In this document: positions 39,449-48,369 of the stretch, piece after piece
Layout: each line of letters starts with the position of its first letter
How positions within the stretch are numbered: the stretch's first letter is position 1
Source: Eubacteriales bacterium
GTDB taxonomy: Bacteria > Bacillota > Clostridia > Lachnospirales > Lachnospiraceae
NCBI GenBank assembly: GCA_030524785.1
Contig: JAUNFZ010000007.1
Coordinates: 1 to 56,436 of the forward strand
Direction: 5' to 3'
DNA: 56,436 nucleotides
Position numbers and translations under genes: made by a program
Notes under the pieces: generated by a model
Seen by the model: only the letters and a program-made list of their open reading frames with translations
Databases searched by the model: none
Told to the model about the DNA's origin: nothing

Positions 39449-39715
39449 ATGAATTTATCAAAACAGCAGCAGGAAAAACTGACCCTTGCCATTCAGGCGG
39501 TTCTTGGAGTCGTGATCATTGGCTTATCCGCCCGCAGCACAATCAGGCTTCAGACCTCCCAGACAAAACGGCAGGCAAAAAAAGAAGCCAGAGAGATCAG
39601 CAAGCTGCGCCGCAGCGAGTACCGGTTAAAAAACAAGCTTATGAAGCAGCGCTACCGCTCTAAACTGCAGAAAGAGCGGCGGGCAAAGCCGCTGATGCAC
39701 TTCTCCCGCCGGTAA
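39449..39715 (+). CDS. Small basic membrane protein
   Basis: 88 residues, ATG at 39449 behind CAGGAGGGATTCC. One hydrophobic segment (about 12-27, LAIQAVLGVVIIGLSARS) is followed by a very basic helix with many Lys/Arg/Gln (KRQAKKEAREISKLRRSEYR). A single-pass protein with a long positively charged cytoplasmic part is likely; it might contact nucleic acid or acidic lipids. No family recognised. It is monocistronic between two minus-strand operons. Confidence 0.75.
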   Translation: MNLSKQQQEKLTLAIQAVLGVVIIGLSARSTIRLQTSQTKRQAKKEAREISKLRRSEYRLKNKLMKQRYRSKLQKERRAKPLMHFSRR

Positions 39716-39750
39716 TTGCCGCGCCTGCCTGCGCCTTTTCAGAGCGCTAT

Positions 39751-41064
39751 TTATTCGCGCAGCCACTTCATATGTTCTTTGATTTGTTTTTCATAACCAT
39801 TCTCAGAAGGCCGGTAAAATACCCGGTCTTTTATTTCTTCCGGCAGATACTGCTGTCTTGAGAAATGCTTCGGGCAGTCGTGGGCATACTCGTACCCAAT
39901 GCCATGCCCCAGTTTTGCAGCCCCTTTATAATGAGAATCCTGTAAATGAACGGGCACCGTGGCCTTTGAGGTTTGCACCGTTTCCATAGCCTGCGAAACC
40001 GCCATCACAGCGGAATTGCTTTTCGGCGCCGTGGCAACGTACAAAACAGCCTGGGAAAGAATGATCTGGGCTTCCGGCATCCCCACCCGCTCCACGGCCT
40101 GGGCCGCCGCCACCGCCACCTGCAGTGCCTGAGGATCTGCGTTTCCCACGTCCTCAGAGGCACAGATCATGATTCTTCTGGCAATAAAAGTAACGCTCTC
40201 TCCCGCATACAACATCCGCGCCAGATAATAAACCGCCGCATCCGGATCGGAACCCCTCATGCTCTTAATAAAAGCGGAAATTGTATCGTAATGGTTGTCC
40301 CCCGTTTTGTCATAGCGCACCACACGCTTCTGGATGCACTCAGAGGCCACCTCCAGGGTAATATGAATTTTTCCGTCCCCGCTTCTCTGCGTCGTCAGCA
40401 CCCCAAGCTCCACGGCATTTAACGCTGCCCGGGCGTCGCCTCCGGCCACGTCCGCCAGAAATTCCCGGGCGTCCTTATCTATCACCGCATCATAGCTGCC
40501 CATCCCCCGCTCTTTATCGTAAACCGCCCGGTCAATCAGACTTTCAATGTCCTCTTTGGAGAGCGGTTTTAATTCAAAAACCACAGACCGGGAAATCAAC
40601 GCGCTGTTCACCTCAAAATATGGATTCTCCGTAGTCGCTCCGATCAGAATCAGCGTGCCGTCCTCCACAAAGGGAAGCAGGTAGTCCTGCTGGCCTTTAT
40701 TAAATCTGTGGATTTCATCCACAAAAAGGATGGTCCTTTTCCCATACATTCCCCGGCTGTCCTTCGCAGCCTTCACCACGTCCTCCATATCCTTTTTTCC
40801 GGCCACAGTCGCATTGATCTGGGTAAACTCTGCGCTGGTGGTATTGGCAATCACTTTCGCCAGAGTGGTTTTGCCGGTTCCCGGAGGACCGTAAAAAATC
40901 AGAGAGCTCAGCTTGTCCGCCTTGATCGCCCGGTACAAAAGCTTGTCCTTTCCAATAATTTCCTGCTGTCCAACTACTTCCTCCAGCGTTCTTGGCCGGA
41001 TGCGGGAAGCCAGAGGCGCTTCCTTTTCCATGGTATTGCTTCTCATATAATCAAATAAATCCAT
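39751..41064 (-). CDS. rarA: Replication-associated recombination protein A (MgsA/RarA)
   Basis: 437 residues. AAA+ domain: LASRIRPRTLEEVVGQ, Walker A GPPGTGKT (59-66), Walker B ILFVDEIHRFNKGQQD and sensor-1 GATTENPYFEVN. The C-terminal tetramerisation/helical part reads KSMRGSDPDAAVYYLARM, then GIGYEYAHDCPKHFSRQQYL near the end. RarA acts at stalled replication forks. It follows the polysaccharide deacetylase gene by 24 bases and ends facing the small basic membrane protein gene. Confidence 0.94.
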   Translation of the reverse strand: MDLFDYMRSNTMEKEAPLASRIRPRTLEEVVGQQEIIGKDKLLYRAIKADKLSSLIFYGPPGTGKTTLAKVIANTTSAEFTQINATVAGKKDMEDVVKAAKDSRGMYGKRTILFVDEIHRFNKGQQDYLLPFVEDGTLILIGATTENPYFEVNSALISRSVVFELKPLSKEDIESLIDRAVYDKERGMGSYDAVIDKDAREFLADVAGGDARAALNAVELGVLTTQRSGDGKIHITLEVASECIQKRVVRYDKTGDNHYDTISAFIKSMRGSDPDAAVYYLARMLYAGESVTFIARRIMICASEDVGNADPQALQVAVAAAQAVERVGMPEAQIILSQAVLYVATAPKSNSAVMAVSQAMETVQTSKATVPVHLQDSHYKGAAKLGHGIGYEYAHDCPKHFSRQQYLPEEIKDRVFYRPSENGYEKQIKEHMKWLRE

Positions 41065-41088
41065 CTCGACAATAAACTTCCTTTCCTT

Positions 41089-41805
41089 TCACTCCAGCAG
41101 CAGTTCCTCCACCGTCACAAACTCAAAGCCCCTCTGTTTCAGAATATCTACAATCTGCAGTGCCGCCTCCACTGAGGAGGCATAATAATCATGCAGCAAA
41201 ATAATATCATTTTCCGACGCTTTTGATACCACACGTTCCACAATCTGCGCCGTGTTCGCCGTCGTCCAGTCCAGCGGATCTATCGTCCACTTTACCGCCA
41301 GCATTGTCACCATGCCGTCCAGGCTGTCGTCCCAGTTGCCAAAAGGCGGCCGCACATAGGCCGTTCCGTTTCCGGTAATCTCCTCCACCAGCCTGCTCGT
41401 CTTTTCCAGTTCCTCGCAGGCTTTTTCACTGCTCATCCTGCTGATGTCCGCATGGTCGTAGGTATGGTTGCCGATCACATGGCCTTCCGCCGCCATCCGG
41501 CTGATTAATTCCTCATGGCCCGGGATATTTTCCCCCACCACAAAGAACGTGGCTTTTACGCCCCGCTCTTTCAGCCCTTCCAGCAATGTTTCCGTATATA
41601 TGGGATGCGGGCCGTCGTCAAAGGTCAGGGCTATGCGCCTGGGAACGCTGCCATAACCTGCGCCGTTCTGCACTGCTGCCTCGTCGGCAGTCTGAACAGT
41701 CTGGACGTCTTCCCTCTGCTGTTTCTGGATATAAAGGCTGAAAATAATCATCACCGCAAACAGAATCGCCGCCGGTACCTTTGCCCGGATAGAAATCTCC
41801 CGCAT
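41089..41805 (-). CDS. Polysaccharide deacetylase (carbohydrate esterase family 4)
   Basis: 238 residues with an uncleaved signal anchor (ILFAVMIIFSLYIQKQQR) and a NodB domain: LTFDDGPHPIYTE (catalytic Asp and metal Asp), GNHTYDHADISRM (metal His-x3-His), VRPPFGNWDD, then LLHDYYASSVEAALQI. It probably removes N-acetyl groups from peptidoglycan, as in lysozyme-resistance and sporulation enzymes (PdaA/PgdA types). It is preceded after 84 bases by an integral membrane protein and followed after 24 bases by rarA; the three may share the promoter at 42544-42572. Confidence 0.9.
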   Translation of the reverse strand: MREISIRAKVPAAILFAVMIIFSLYIQKQQREDVQTVQTADEAAVQNGAGYGSVPRRIALTFDDGPHPIYTETLLEGLKERGVKATFFVVGENIPGHEELISRMAAEGHVIGNHTYDHADISRMSSEKACEELEKTSRLVEEITGNGTAYVRPPFGNWDDSLDGMVTMLAVKWTIDPLDWTTANTAQIVERVVSKASENDIILLHDYYASSVEAALQIVDILKQRGFEFVTVEELLLE

Positions 41806-41889
41806 ACGCCGCTCCGCGCTTTCCCTTTGCAGTTATCCTATGAAGCAGCAAAGCCGCCTATGCCTCCCGGCCGTCATTTTTCTCTGCTG

Positions 41890-42480
41890 TCATTCATCGC
41901 TTTTTGCGCCGTCCTCCAGCACCGCGCCGGCTTCTTCCTCGCCGCTCCCCGGTTCGGCAACTTCCGCTGGGCTGCTCTCTGATTCAGCCTCCGCTTCCTC
42001 TGCGCCGTCCTCCAGAGCGGTGCCGGCTTCCTCTGGGCTGCTCTCCGGTTCCACGTCCGCTTCCTCTGCGCCGGTTTCTTCCTCCTGGGCCTTTTTAATT
42101 CCATAAAAAATATCCTGATTATCGCGTTTCAGCCTGACTGTCACCACATAAATTACGGCTCCAATCAGACTGCTGTTTCCGGCGTTTCCCATGCCCAGCA
42201 GAAAGTATGCAATACCTGCCAGTCCGATAAAATCAAAGAGAATATATTTCAGATAAGCGCTTTTTCGCTCCGCGCTGATGCCATCAAGGCGTTTCATCAA
42301 AAATGGCTCCGCCACGTCCGCCAAAAACCAGTAGAGAAACAGCGAAACGCCAATCAGGCCGTTGCTCTGGCTGTTTGTAATCGTCTTTTTAAATGTACCG
42401 TAGATCATCACGGCAACGGCCAGTATCAATTGTCCCAGCGCCACCCCCATGATGATGTTTATTTTCGTGTTTTTCTTCAT
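41890..42480 (-). CDS. Four-helix membrane protein with acidic repeat tail
   Basis: 196 residues from the ATG at 42480, which follows AAAGGAGCAAAGAC. Residues 1-120 contain four hydrophobic segments (INIIMGVALGQLILAVAVMI, LIGVSLFLYWFLADVA, ILFDFIGLAGIAYFLLGM, SLIGAVIYVVTVRL). The last 70 residues are Glu/Ala/Ser-rich and include two related blocks with EEAGTALEDGAEE and EEAGAVLEDGAKS. The function is unknown. The tail should be cytoplasmic if the Lys/Arg-rich end before it follows the positive-inside rule. It is the first gene of the group with the deacetylase and rarA. Confidence 0.7.
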   Translation of the reverse strand: MKKNTKINIIMGVALGQLILAVAVMIYGTFKKTITNSQSNGLIGVSLFLYWFLADVAEPFLMKRLDGISAERKSAYLKYILFDFIGLAGIAYFLLGMGNAGNSSLIGAVIYVVTVRLKRDNQDIFYGIKKAQEEETGAEEADVEPESSPEEAGTALEDGAEEAEAESESSPAEVAEPGSGEEEAGAVLEDGAKSDE

Positions 42481-42543
42481 GTCTTTGCTCCTTTTGCCAA
42501 AATTCATTCATCCCAGCCGGCCTGCTGCACGGCTGCTGACTCA

Positions 42544-42572
42544 AGTATATATGATATTTTCATCTTTTGCAA
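42544..42572 (-). promoter_or_regulatory. Sigma-A promoter of the membrane protein/deacetylase/rarA group
   Basis: Minus strand TTGCAA (42567-42572), a 17-base spacer and TATACT (42544-42549), about 60 bases upstream of the ATG at 42480. Confidence 0.65.
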
Positions 42573-42580
42573 AACATTTG

Positions 42581-42609
42581 TAGACAAGAAATTTATATTC
42601 TACTATAAT
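42581..42609 (+). promoter_or_regulatory. Sigma-A promoter of the first MATE gene
   Basis: TAGACA (42581-42586), a 17-base spacer and a perfect TATAAT (42604-42609). It is divergent from the promoter at 42544-42572, with only eight bases between the -35 boxes. The leader to the ATG at 42712 is about 95 bases with no clear hairpin. Confidence 0.75.
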
Positions 42610-42711
42610 AGCCTTTGTACATCTGATATGCACGCCTGCAAAACAGATGAAACACGCGGCTTTGCCCGCCGGGCCGAGCCGAATATTTTTTATGATAAAG
42701 GATGATTTACT

Positions 42712-44082
42712 ATGCAGCAAGCACAACCAAAAGAAAACAAAATGGGCGTAATGCCCATCCCAAAACTTGTGATTACAATGTCTCTGCCAATGATGCTTTC
42801 CATGCTCGTGCAGGCTCTCTACAACATCGTAGACAGTATTTTCGTTTCCAGAATCGACGAGTATGCGCTCACTGCCGTTTCCATGGCTTTTCCCATGCAG
42901 AATCTGATGATCGCCGTGGCGTCCGGCACCGGTGTTGGCATCAACGCATTTCTCTCCAGAAGTCTTGGGGAGAAGAAGCAAAAAGAGGCCGATCTGGCAG
43001 CTGCCAACGGCATTTTTCTCGCTGTTGTCAGCTATATTGTATTCGCCGTTGTAGGTTTACTGTTCTCCCGTCCCTTTTTTGAGATGCAGATGCAGGCGCA
43101 GACCAGAGTACCGGAGATTGTAGAATATGGTGTCCAGTACCTTTCTGTGATTACGCTGTTTTCCTTCGGCGTGTTTCTGCAGATCACCATGGAGCGCCTT
43201 CTGCAGTCCACCGGACGGACGTTTTTTAATATGATCACGCAGGGAATTGGAGCTATCACCAATATTATTCTGGATCCCATTCTGATTTTCGGCCTGTTTG
43301 GCATGCCGAAGATGGGCGTTGCCGGCGCGGCGGCAGCCACGGTAGCCGGACAGATCCTGGCAATGATACTCGGCGTTATCTTTAATATGAAATTTAATAC
43401 CGATATCCACATCAGTTTAAAGGGATTTCGCCCCAGCCGGCGAATTATCGGCATCATCTACTCCGTGGGCGTCCCCTCTATCATCATGATGGCAATCGGC
43501 TCTGTTATGACATTTGGATTCAACAAGATTTTAATGATGTTTACTTCCACGGCCACGGCCGTATTCGGCGTTTACTTTAAGCTTAATAGTTTCGCCTTTA
43601 TGCCCGTGTTCGGCCTGAACAACGGCATCATCCCCATCATTGCCTATAACTACGGCGCCAGAAACAAAAAGCGCATTACAGACGCCATAAAAATAAGCAT
43701 TGTCATCGCCACCGCGGTTATGGTCGCAGGATTTCTGGTATTCCAGCTTCTGCCCGAACAGCTTCTTCTGCTCTTTAACGCCTCGGAAAATATGCTGGAA
43801 ATCGGCATCCCCGCCCTGCGCACGATCAGCATCAGCTTTTTGTTTGCAGGCTTCGGCATTGTGGTTGGCTCCGTCTTTCAGGCGCTGGGCAACGGAGTAT
43901 ACAGCCTTTTGATCTCCCTGTCCAGACAGCTGATCGTTCTTCTTCCGGCAGCCTACATCCTGGCAAAAGCGCTTGGCCTTTCCGCCGTATGGTGGAGCTT
44001 TGATATTGCAGAGATTGTCTCCCTGGTGATGAGCATCTTCCTGCTGAAAAAAATCTATAAAGATAAGGTGCGGGATCTGTAA
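42712..44082 (+). CDS. MATE family multidrug/cation antiporter
   Basis: 456 residues with twelve hydrophobic segments in two homologous halves, as in NorM/MepA proteins. The N-terminus has VITMSLPMMLSMLVQALYNI and VDSIFVSRIDEYALTAVSMA. Other typical segments are GIGAITNIILDPILIFGLFG and GLNNGIIPIIAYNYGA. It sits nearest the MepA-like branch common in Clostridia. It exports cationic compounds using Na+ or H+; the substrate is unknown. ATG at 42712 after AAAGGATGATTTACT. It is monocistronic, with its own promoter and a terminator that covers the stop codon. Confidence 0.9.
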   Translation: MQQAQPKENKMGVMPIPKLVITMSLPMMLSMLVQALYNIVDSIFVSRIDEYALTAVSMAFPMQNLMIAVASGTGVGINAFLSRSLGEKKQKEADLAAANGIFLAVVSYIVFAVVGLLFSRPFFEMQMQAQTRVPEIVEYGVQYLSVITLFSFGVFLQITMERLLQSTGRTFFNMITQGIGAITNIILDPILIFGLFGMPKMGVAGAAAATVAGQILAMILGVIFNMKFNTDIHISLKGFRPSRRIIGIIYSVGVPSIIMMAIGSVMTFGFNKILMMFTSTATAVFGVYFKLNSFAFMPVFGLNNGIIPIIAYNYGARNKKRITDAIKISIVIATAVMVAGFLVFQLLPEQLLLLFNASENMLEIGIPALRTISISFLFAGFGIVVGSVFQALGNGVYSLLISLSRQLIVLLPAAYILAKALGLSAVWWSFDIAEIVSLVMSIFLLKKIYKDKVRDL

Positions 44083-44095
44083 CCCGCACCTTTTT
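44067..44095 (+). terminator. Intrinsic terminator of the MATE gene, shared with the convergent DUF4250 gene
   Basis: GGTGCGGG (44067-44074), loop ATCTGTAA containing the stop codon, CCCGCACC (44083-44090) and TTTTT. The minus-strand gene ends at 44094, so it reads into the same stem. Confidence 0.85.
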
Positions 44096-44267
44096 ACACA
44101 AACTGATTCAGTTTCTCATCATATTCGTAATCAATCTTTTGAAGCTTTTCCTCTATTTCCTTCCGGTCGGCCCCGGTTTCGGCCGCCAAAGCATCCAGAC
44201 TCGGGTAAAAGTCCCGAAGCTGCGTATTTATATAACTTAAGAGCATCACAGGATCCTTTGGAATCAT
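44094..44267 (-). CDS. DUF4250 family small protein
   Basis: 57 residues. The ATG at 44267 overlaps the clpB stop in ATGA, so translation is coupled. The sequence [20 protein letters not shown], then [14 protein letters not shown] and the C-terminal [12 protein letters not shown] match the DUF4250 pattern of Firmicutes and Bacteroidetes. It is small, soluble and of unknown function. Placement directly behind clpB suggests co-expression under protein stress, though no link is established. Its stop falls next to the terminator hairpin of the convergent MATE gene. Confidence 0.85.
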   Translation of the reverse strand: MIPKDPVMLLSYINTQLRDFYPSLDALAAETGADRKEIEEKLQKIDYEYDEKLNQFV

Positions 44268-46849
44268 GGCCGCACCTCCGCCGTCAGCGCTTTGTTCTGC
44301 ACGTCGATCGTAATCACGTCGCCTCCGCGCACGTCTCCGGAAAGAATCTTCCTGGCCGCCAGCGTTTCCACATTTTTCTGCAGGAACCGCTTCAGAGGCC
44401 TTGCGCCGTACAGAGGCTCATATCCTCCCTCGATCACAAATTCCTTTGCAGCTTCTGTGAGCGCCAGGGAAATATCCTGGGAGGCCAGCCGCCGGTTCAG
44501 GTCAGCCATCATCAGATCTATAATTCTTCCGATGTTATCTTTTGTGAGAGGCTTAAACATAATGATCTCATCCAGACGGTTCAAAAACTCAGGCCGGAAA
44601 TGTCCCCTCAGATCCGTCATTACCATCTCCTCACACTCAGGACGGATGCTGCCGTCCTCTCCAATGCCTTCCAGCAGATAGGAGGAACCAATATTGGAGG
44701 TCATAATCAGGATAGTGTTCTTAAAGTCCACCGTCCGTCCCTGGGAGTCCGTAATCCGCCCGTCGTCCAGCACCTGAAGCAGTACGTTGAATACGTCGGG
44801 ATGCGCTTTCTCTATCTCGTCAAACAATACTACCGAATAGGGTTTTCTGCGGACGGCCTCTGTCAACTGGCCTCCTTCCTCATATCCCACGTATCCGGGA
44901 GGCGCTCCGATCAGCCGGGACACGGAGTATTTCTCCATGTATTCGCTCATATCAATACGCACCATATTCTGCTCGTCGTCAAACAGACATTCCGCCAAAG
45001 CCTTTGCAAGCTCTGTTTTTCCCACACCGGTGGGCCCCATAAACAGGAAAGAGCCAATGGGCTTTGTGGGATCCTTAATGCCTGCCTTGGAGCGGATGAT
45101 TGCATCCGTCACCTTCTGCACGCCGTCGTCCTGCCCGATCACACGTTTGTGGATTTCATCATTCAGATGCAGGATCTTGGAACGTTCGCTCTCGGTCAGT
45201 TTCGCCACAGGAATACCCGTCCAGCGGGAGATGATACGGCTGATTTCCTCCTCCGTTACGCTCTCATGCACCAGCGACAAGTCTTTGTTCTTTACCTTTT
45301 CTTCCTCAATGGCAAGCTGCTGCTGAAGTTTCGGAAGTTCTCCGTATTTGAGCTGCCCCGCCCGGTTCAGATCGTAATCTCTCGTGGCCTTTTCAATCTC
45401 TTTGTTCATGTTCTCAATCTGTTCTCTGAGTTTTGAGAGATTGTCCACCGCGTTCTTCTCGTTGTCCCACTGGGCTTTCATCCCGGCAAATTCATTTTTC
45501 AGCTCCGCCAGCTCTCTCTGCAGGGTTGCCAGACGGTCCTGGCTAAGCTTATCCGTTTCCTTTTTCAGAGCCGCTTCCTCTATCTCCATCTGCATAATAC
45601 GCCTTGAGAGTTCATCCAGCTCCGCAGGCATGGAATCCAGTTCCGTCTTGATCAGAGCACAGGCCTCGTCCACAAGATCGATGGCCTTGTCGGGAAGAAA
45701 ACGGTCGGAAATATAACGGTCGGACAGCGTTGCCGCCGCCACCAGCGCCCCGTCGGTAATTTTCACGCCGTGGTATACCTCGTAGCGCTCCTTCAGTCCA
45801 CGGAGAATGGAGATCGTATCCTCCACCGTCGGCTCGTCTACCATCACCGGCTGAAAACGCCGTTCCAGAGCCGCGTCCTTTTCAATATACTGACGGTGTT
45901 CATCCAGCGTTGTTGCGCCGATACAGTGAAGCTCTCCCCTTGCCAGCATAGGCTTGAGCATATTACCCGCATCCATGGCCCCGTCGGTTTTGCCCGCACC
46001 CACGATCAGATGCAGTTCATCCACGAAAAGAATAATCTCGCCTTCGCTCTTTCGCACGTCCTCCAGCACTGCCTTCAGCCGTTCCTCAAATTCTCCCCGG
46101 TACTTTGCGCCTGCCACCAGAGCTCCCATATCCAGTGAAAAAATTTTCTTGTTCTTCAGTCCCTCCGGCACGTCTCCGCGAACGATACGCTGAGCCAGCC
46201 CTTCCACGACCGCCGTTTTTCCGACGCCCGGTTCGCCGATCAGCACCGGATTGTTTTTCGTCTTGCGGGACAGGATACGGATTACATTTCGTATTTCCGC
46301 GTCCCGGCCGATCACAGGATCCATCTTCTGCTGTCTGGCCTTTTCCACCAGTTCCTGTCCATATTTTTCCAGCGTGTCATAGGTGGCCTCAGGATTATCT
46401 GAAGTCACCCGCTGATTTCCGCGGACAGTGGAGAGCGCCTGCAGGAAACGTTCCCTCGTAATGCCGTACTCCCGGAACAATTCCTTTACCGCCTTGTTCG
46501 GGTATCTTATCAGCGACAGAAAGATGTGCTCCACAGACACGTATTCGTCGCCCATGGCCTTTGCCTCGTCCTCCGCCGTCACCAACACCTTGTTCAAATC
46601 GTTTCCGATATATACTTTTCCGCCAGACACTTTCGTGCGTTTCTCCAGCGCCGAAATAATAGAATTTGCAAAATACTGGGGCTGAATCTCCATTTTTTCA
46701 ATCAGCTTCATAATCAAGCTGTCTTCCTGGTTCATCAACGCATACAGCAAGTGCTCCTGCTCTATTTCCTGGTTTCCATATTCATAAGCAATCTTTTCCA
46801 GTTCATTGATCGCCTGCAATGATTTTTGGGTAAATTTATTTATATTCAT
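44264..46849 (-). CDS. clpB: ATP-dependent chaperone ClpB
   Basis: 861 residues from the ATG at 46849, which follows GGGAGGTGGGACT; an ATG five codons upstream lies on that ribosome site. Architecture: Clp N domain (1-150), NBD1 with Walker A GEPGVGKT near 203 and [12 protein letters not shown], a middle coiled coil (about 400-525, [20 protein letters not shown]), and NBD2 with [16 protein letters not shown] and [22 protein letters not shown]-terminal D2-small domain follows ([12 protein letters not shown]). With DnaK/DnaJ it rescues aggregated proteins. No CtsR or CIRCE site is visible upstream. DUF4250 follows with a four-base overlap. Confidence 0.95.
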   Translation of the reverse strand: MNINKFTQKSLQAINELEKIAYEYGNQEIEQEHLLYALMNQEDSLIMKLIEKMEIQPQYFANSIISALEKRTKVSGGKVYIGNDLNKVLVTAEDEAKAMGDEYVSVEHIFLSLIRYPNKAVKELFREYGITRERFLQALSTVRGNQRVTSDNPEATYDTLEKYGQELVEKARQQKMDPVIGRDAEIRNVIRILSRKTKNNPVLIGEPGVGKTAVVEGLAQRIVRGDVPEGLKNKKIFSLDMGALVAGAKYRGEFEERLKAVLEDVRKSEGEIILFVDELHLIVGAGKTDGAMDAGNMLKPMLARGELHCIGATTLDEHRQYIEKDAALERRFQPVMVDEPTVEDTISILRGLKERYEVYHGVKITDGALVAAATLSDRYISDRFLPDKAIDLVDEACALIKTELDSMPAELDELSRRIMQMEIEEAALKKETDKLSQDRLATLQRELAELKNEFAGMKAQWDNEKNAVDNLSKLREQIENMNKEIEKATRDYDLNRAGQLKYGELPKLQQQLAIEEEKVKNKDLSLVHESVTEEEISRIISRWTGIPVAKLTESERSKILHLNDEIHKRVIGQDDGVQKVTDAIIRSKAGIKDPTKPIGSFLFMGPTGVGKTELAKALAECLFDDEQNMVRIDMSEYMEKYSVSRLIGAPPGYVGYEEGGQLTEAVRRKPYSVVLFDEIEKAHPDVFNVLLQVLDDGRITDSQGRTVDFKNTILIMTSNIGSSYLLEGIGEDGSIRPECEEMVMTDLRGHFRPEFLNRLDEIIMFKPLTKDNIGRIIDLMMADLNRRLASQDISLALTEAAKEFVIEGGYEPLYGARPLKRFLQKNVETLAARKILSGDVRGGDVITIDVQNKALTAEVRP

Positions 46850-46881
46850 AGTCCCACCTCCCATGCATTTGTTCTATAACT

Positions 46882-46909
46882 AATATAACACTTATTTTTA
46901 AAATTGCAA
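46882..46909 (-). promoter_or_regulatory. Promoter of clpB
   Basis: Minus strand TTGCAA (46904-46909), a 16-base spacer and TATATT (46882-46887), preceded by TGT (extended -10). It lies about 35 bases upstream of the clpB ATG. No inverted repeat of CIRCE type and no CtsR heptads are present around it, so heat regulation, if any, must use another route. Confidence 0.6.
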
Positions 46910-47019
46910 GCCCTTTTTTTATTTTTTTATCTGCAAGTCACAATCCTCTTTCTTTTCCATTTGTTTTATGCTAGGATAAGAGCAATCGTTTATGCCTGTT
47001 TCGCAAGGAGATATTTGAT

Positions 47020-48369
47020 ATGGCTTCTGTTCGTAATATGACCTCCGGCAAGCCGGGGCTTTTGATTTTTTCTTTTGCTCTGCCTCTGATGGTGGGAAAT
47101 TTGTTTCAGCAATTATATACTGTGGCTGACGCCATGATCGTAGGACAGGTCCTCGGCGTAGAAGCGATTGCGGCCGTAGGCGCTACCGAATGGATGATTT
47201 GGCTGTCTCTCGGCATGATTCAGGGATTCACTCAGGGATTTTCTATCTGGATGGCGCAGGAGTTTGGCGCAGGCCATCCGAAAAAGCTTCGGAACATCGT
47301 TGCAAATTCTGTCTTTCTCTCTGCGGTGATCGCCCTTTTGATGCTGATTGCCGGACAGCTGTGCGCCTCGCCTGTGCTTTATCTGTTAAATACTCCCGCA
47401 GCAGTATTCCCAAATGCACTGGCCTATATGCGCACCATGTTCGCGGGTATCCCTGTGGTGATGGCTTACAACCTGCTGGCTTCCATTCTCCGCTCTCTGG
47501 GAGACGGCAAAACGCCGCTGTACGCCATGATCTGTGCCGCCGTTTTAAACATAGCGCTGGATCTTTTGTTTGTAATTGTGTTTCATATGGGTGTTGCCGG
47601 AGCCGCAGCAGCCACCGTAATCGCGCAGTTCTTTTCCGGTGTCTTCTGCTTTCTCAGAATACGGAAAATTGATGTGCTGAAAATAGAAAAAAGCGACTGC
47701 TCCATGCACCCGCGCACGCACCTGCACCTGCTAAAACTCGGATTTCCCATGGCTTTTCAGAACGCTGTGATTTCCGTGGGCGGTATGATCGTTCAGTTTG
47801 TTGTGAACGGTTTCGGCGTTATTTTTATCGCAGGTTTTACCGCCACCAACAAACTGTACGGTATGCTGGAAGTGGCCGCCACCTCCTATGGATTCGCCAT
47901 GACGACCTACACAGGGCAGAACATGGGCGCCGGAAAGCCTGACCGCATCCGTCAGGGTTATATTTCCGCCATGGCCATTGCCGTTGTCACCTCCCTGGTG
48001 ATTATGGCGATAATGATACTCGGGGGACGCCCCATTTTAAGCTGTTTTATTTCCGGCGATGCAAAGACAGTGGCGGACACTCTGGACGTGGCTTACCACT
48101 ATCTGTTTATCATGAGCGTCTGCCTTCCTATTTTATATTTTCTTCACGTAACGCGTTCCTGTATTCAGGGTATGGGCAATACCGTACTGCCTATGCTGTC
48201 CGGCTTTGCAGAATTTTTTATGCGTACCGGGGCGGCGCTTTTGCTTCCCCGCCTGATGGGACAGGAGGGTATTTTTTACGCAGAGATCGCCGCGTGGCTC
48301 GGCGCAGATCTCGTACTGCTTCTAAGCTTTCTGTACTGCATGAAAAAGCTGAACCGCATGTTTTCATAA
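47020..48369 (+). CDS. MATE family antiporter (second copy, DinF/MepA-like)
   Basis: 449 residues with twelve hydrophobic segments. The N-terminal MTSGKPGLLIFSFALPLMVG, then NLFQQLYTVADAMIVGQVLG is typical of clostridial MATE exporters. Later features are AVLNIALDLLFVIVFHMGVA and TYTGQNMGAGKPDRI. It is only distantly similar to the MATE protein at 42712. ATG at 47020 after CAAGGAGATATTTG. The gene is divergent from clpB; its TAA directly follows the stop codon of the convergent ABC permease, giving a six-base overlap. Substrate unknown. Confidence 0.9.
   Translation: MASVRNMTSGKPGLLIFSFALPLMVGNLFQQLYTVADAMIVGQVLGVEAIAAVGATEWMIWLSLGMIQGFTQGFSIWMAQEFGAGHPKKLRNIVANSVFLSAVIALLMLIAGQLCASPVLYLLNTPAAVFPNALAYMRTMFAGIPVVMAYNLLASILRSLGDGKTPLYAMICAAVLNIALDLLFVIVFHMGVAGAAAATVIAQFFSGVFCFLRIRKIDVLKIEKSDCSMHPRTHLHLLKLGFPMAFQNAVISVGGMIVQFVVNGFGVIFIAGFTATNKLYGMLEVAATSYGFAMTTYTGQNMGAGKPDRIRQGYISAMAIAVVTSLVIMAIMILGGRPILSCFISGDAKTVADTLDVAYHYLFIMSVCLPILYFLHVTRSCIQGMGNTVLPMLSGFAEFFMRTGAALLLPRLMGQEGIFYAEIAAWLGADLVLLLSFLYCMKKLNRMFS

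Noticed and set aside
44258-45436. 392-codon open frame on the plus strand
   Set aside because: It lies wholly antisense to clpB, has no ribosome site and encodes no recognisable domain; it is a by-product of clpB codon composition.
46850-46980. CIRCE or CtsR operator upstream of clpB
   Set aside because: Neither the 9-bp CIRCE inverted repeat nor tandem GGTCAAA-type heptads are present on either strand.
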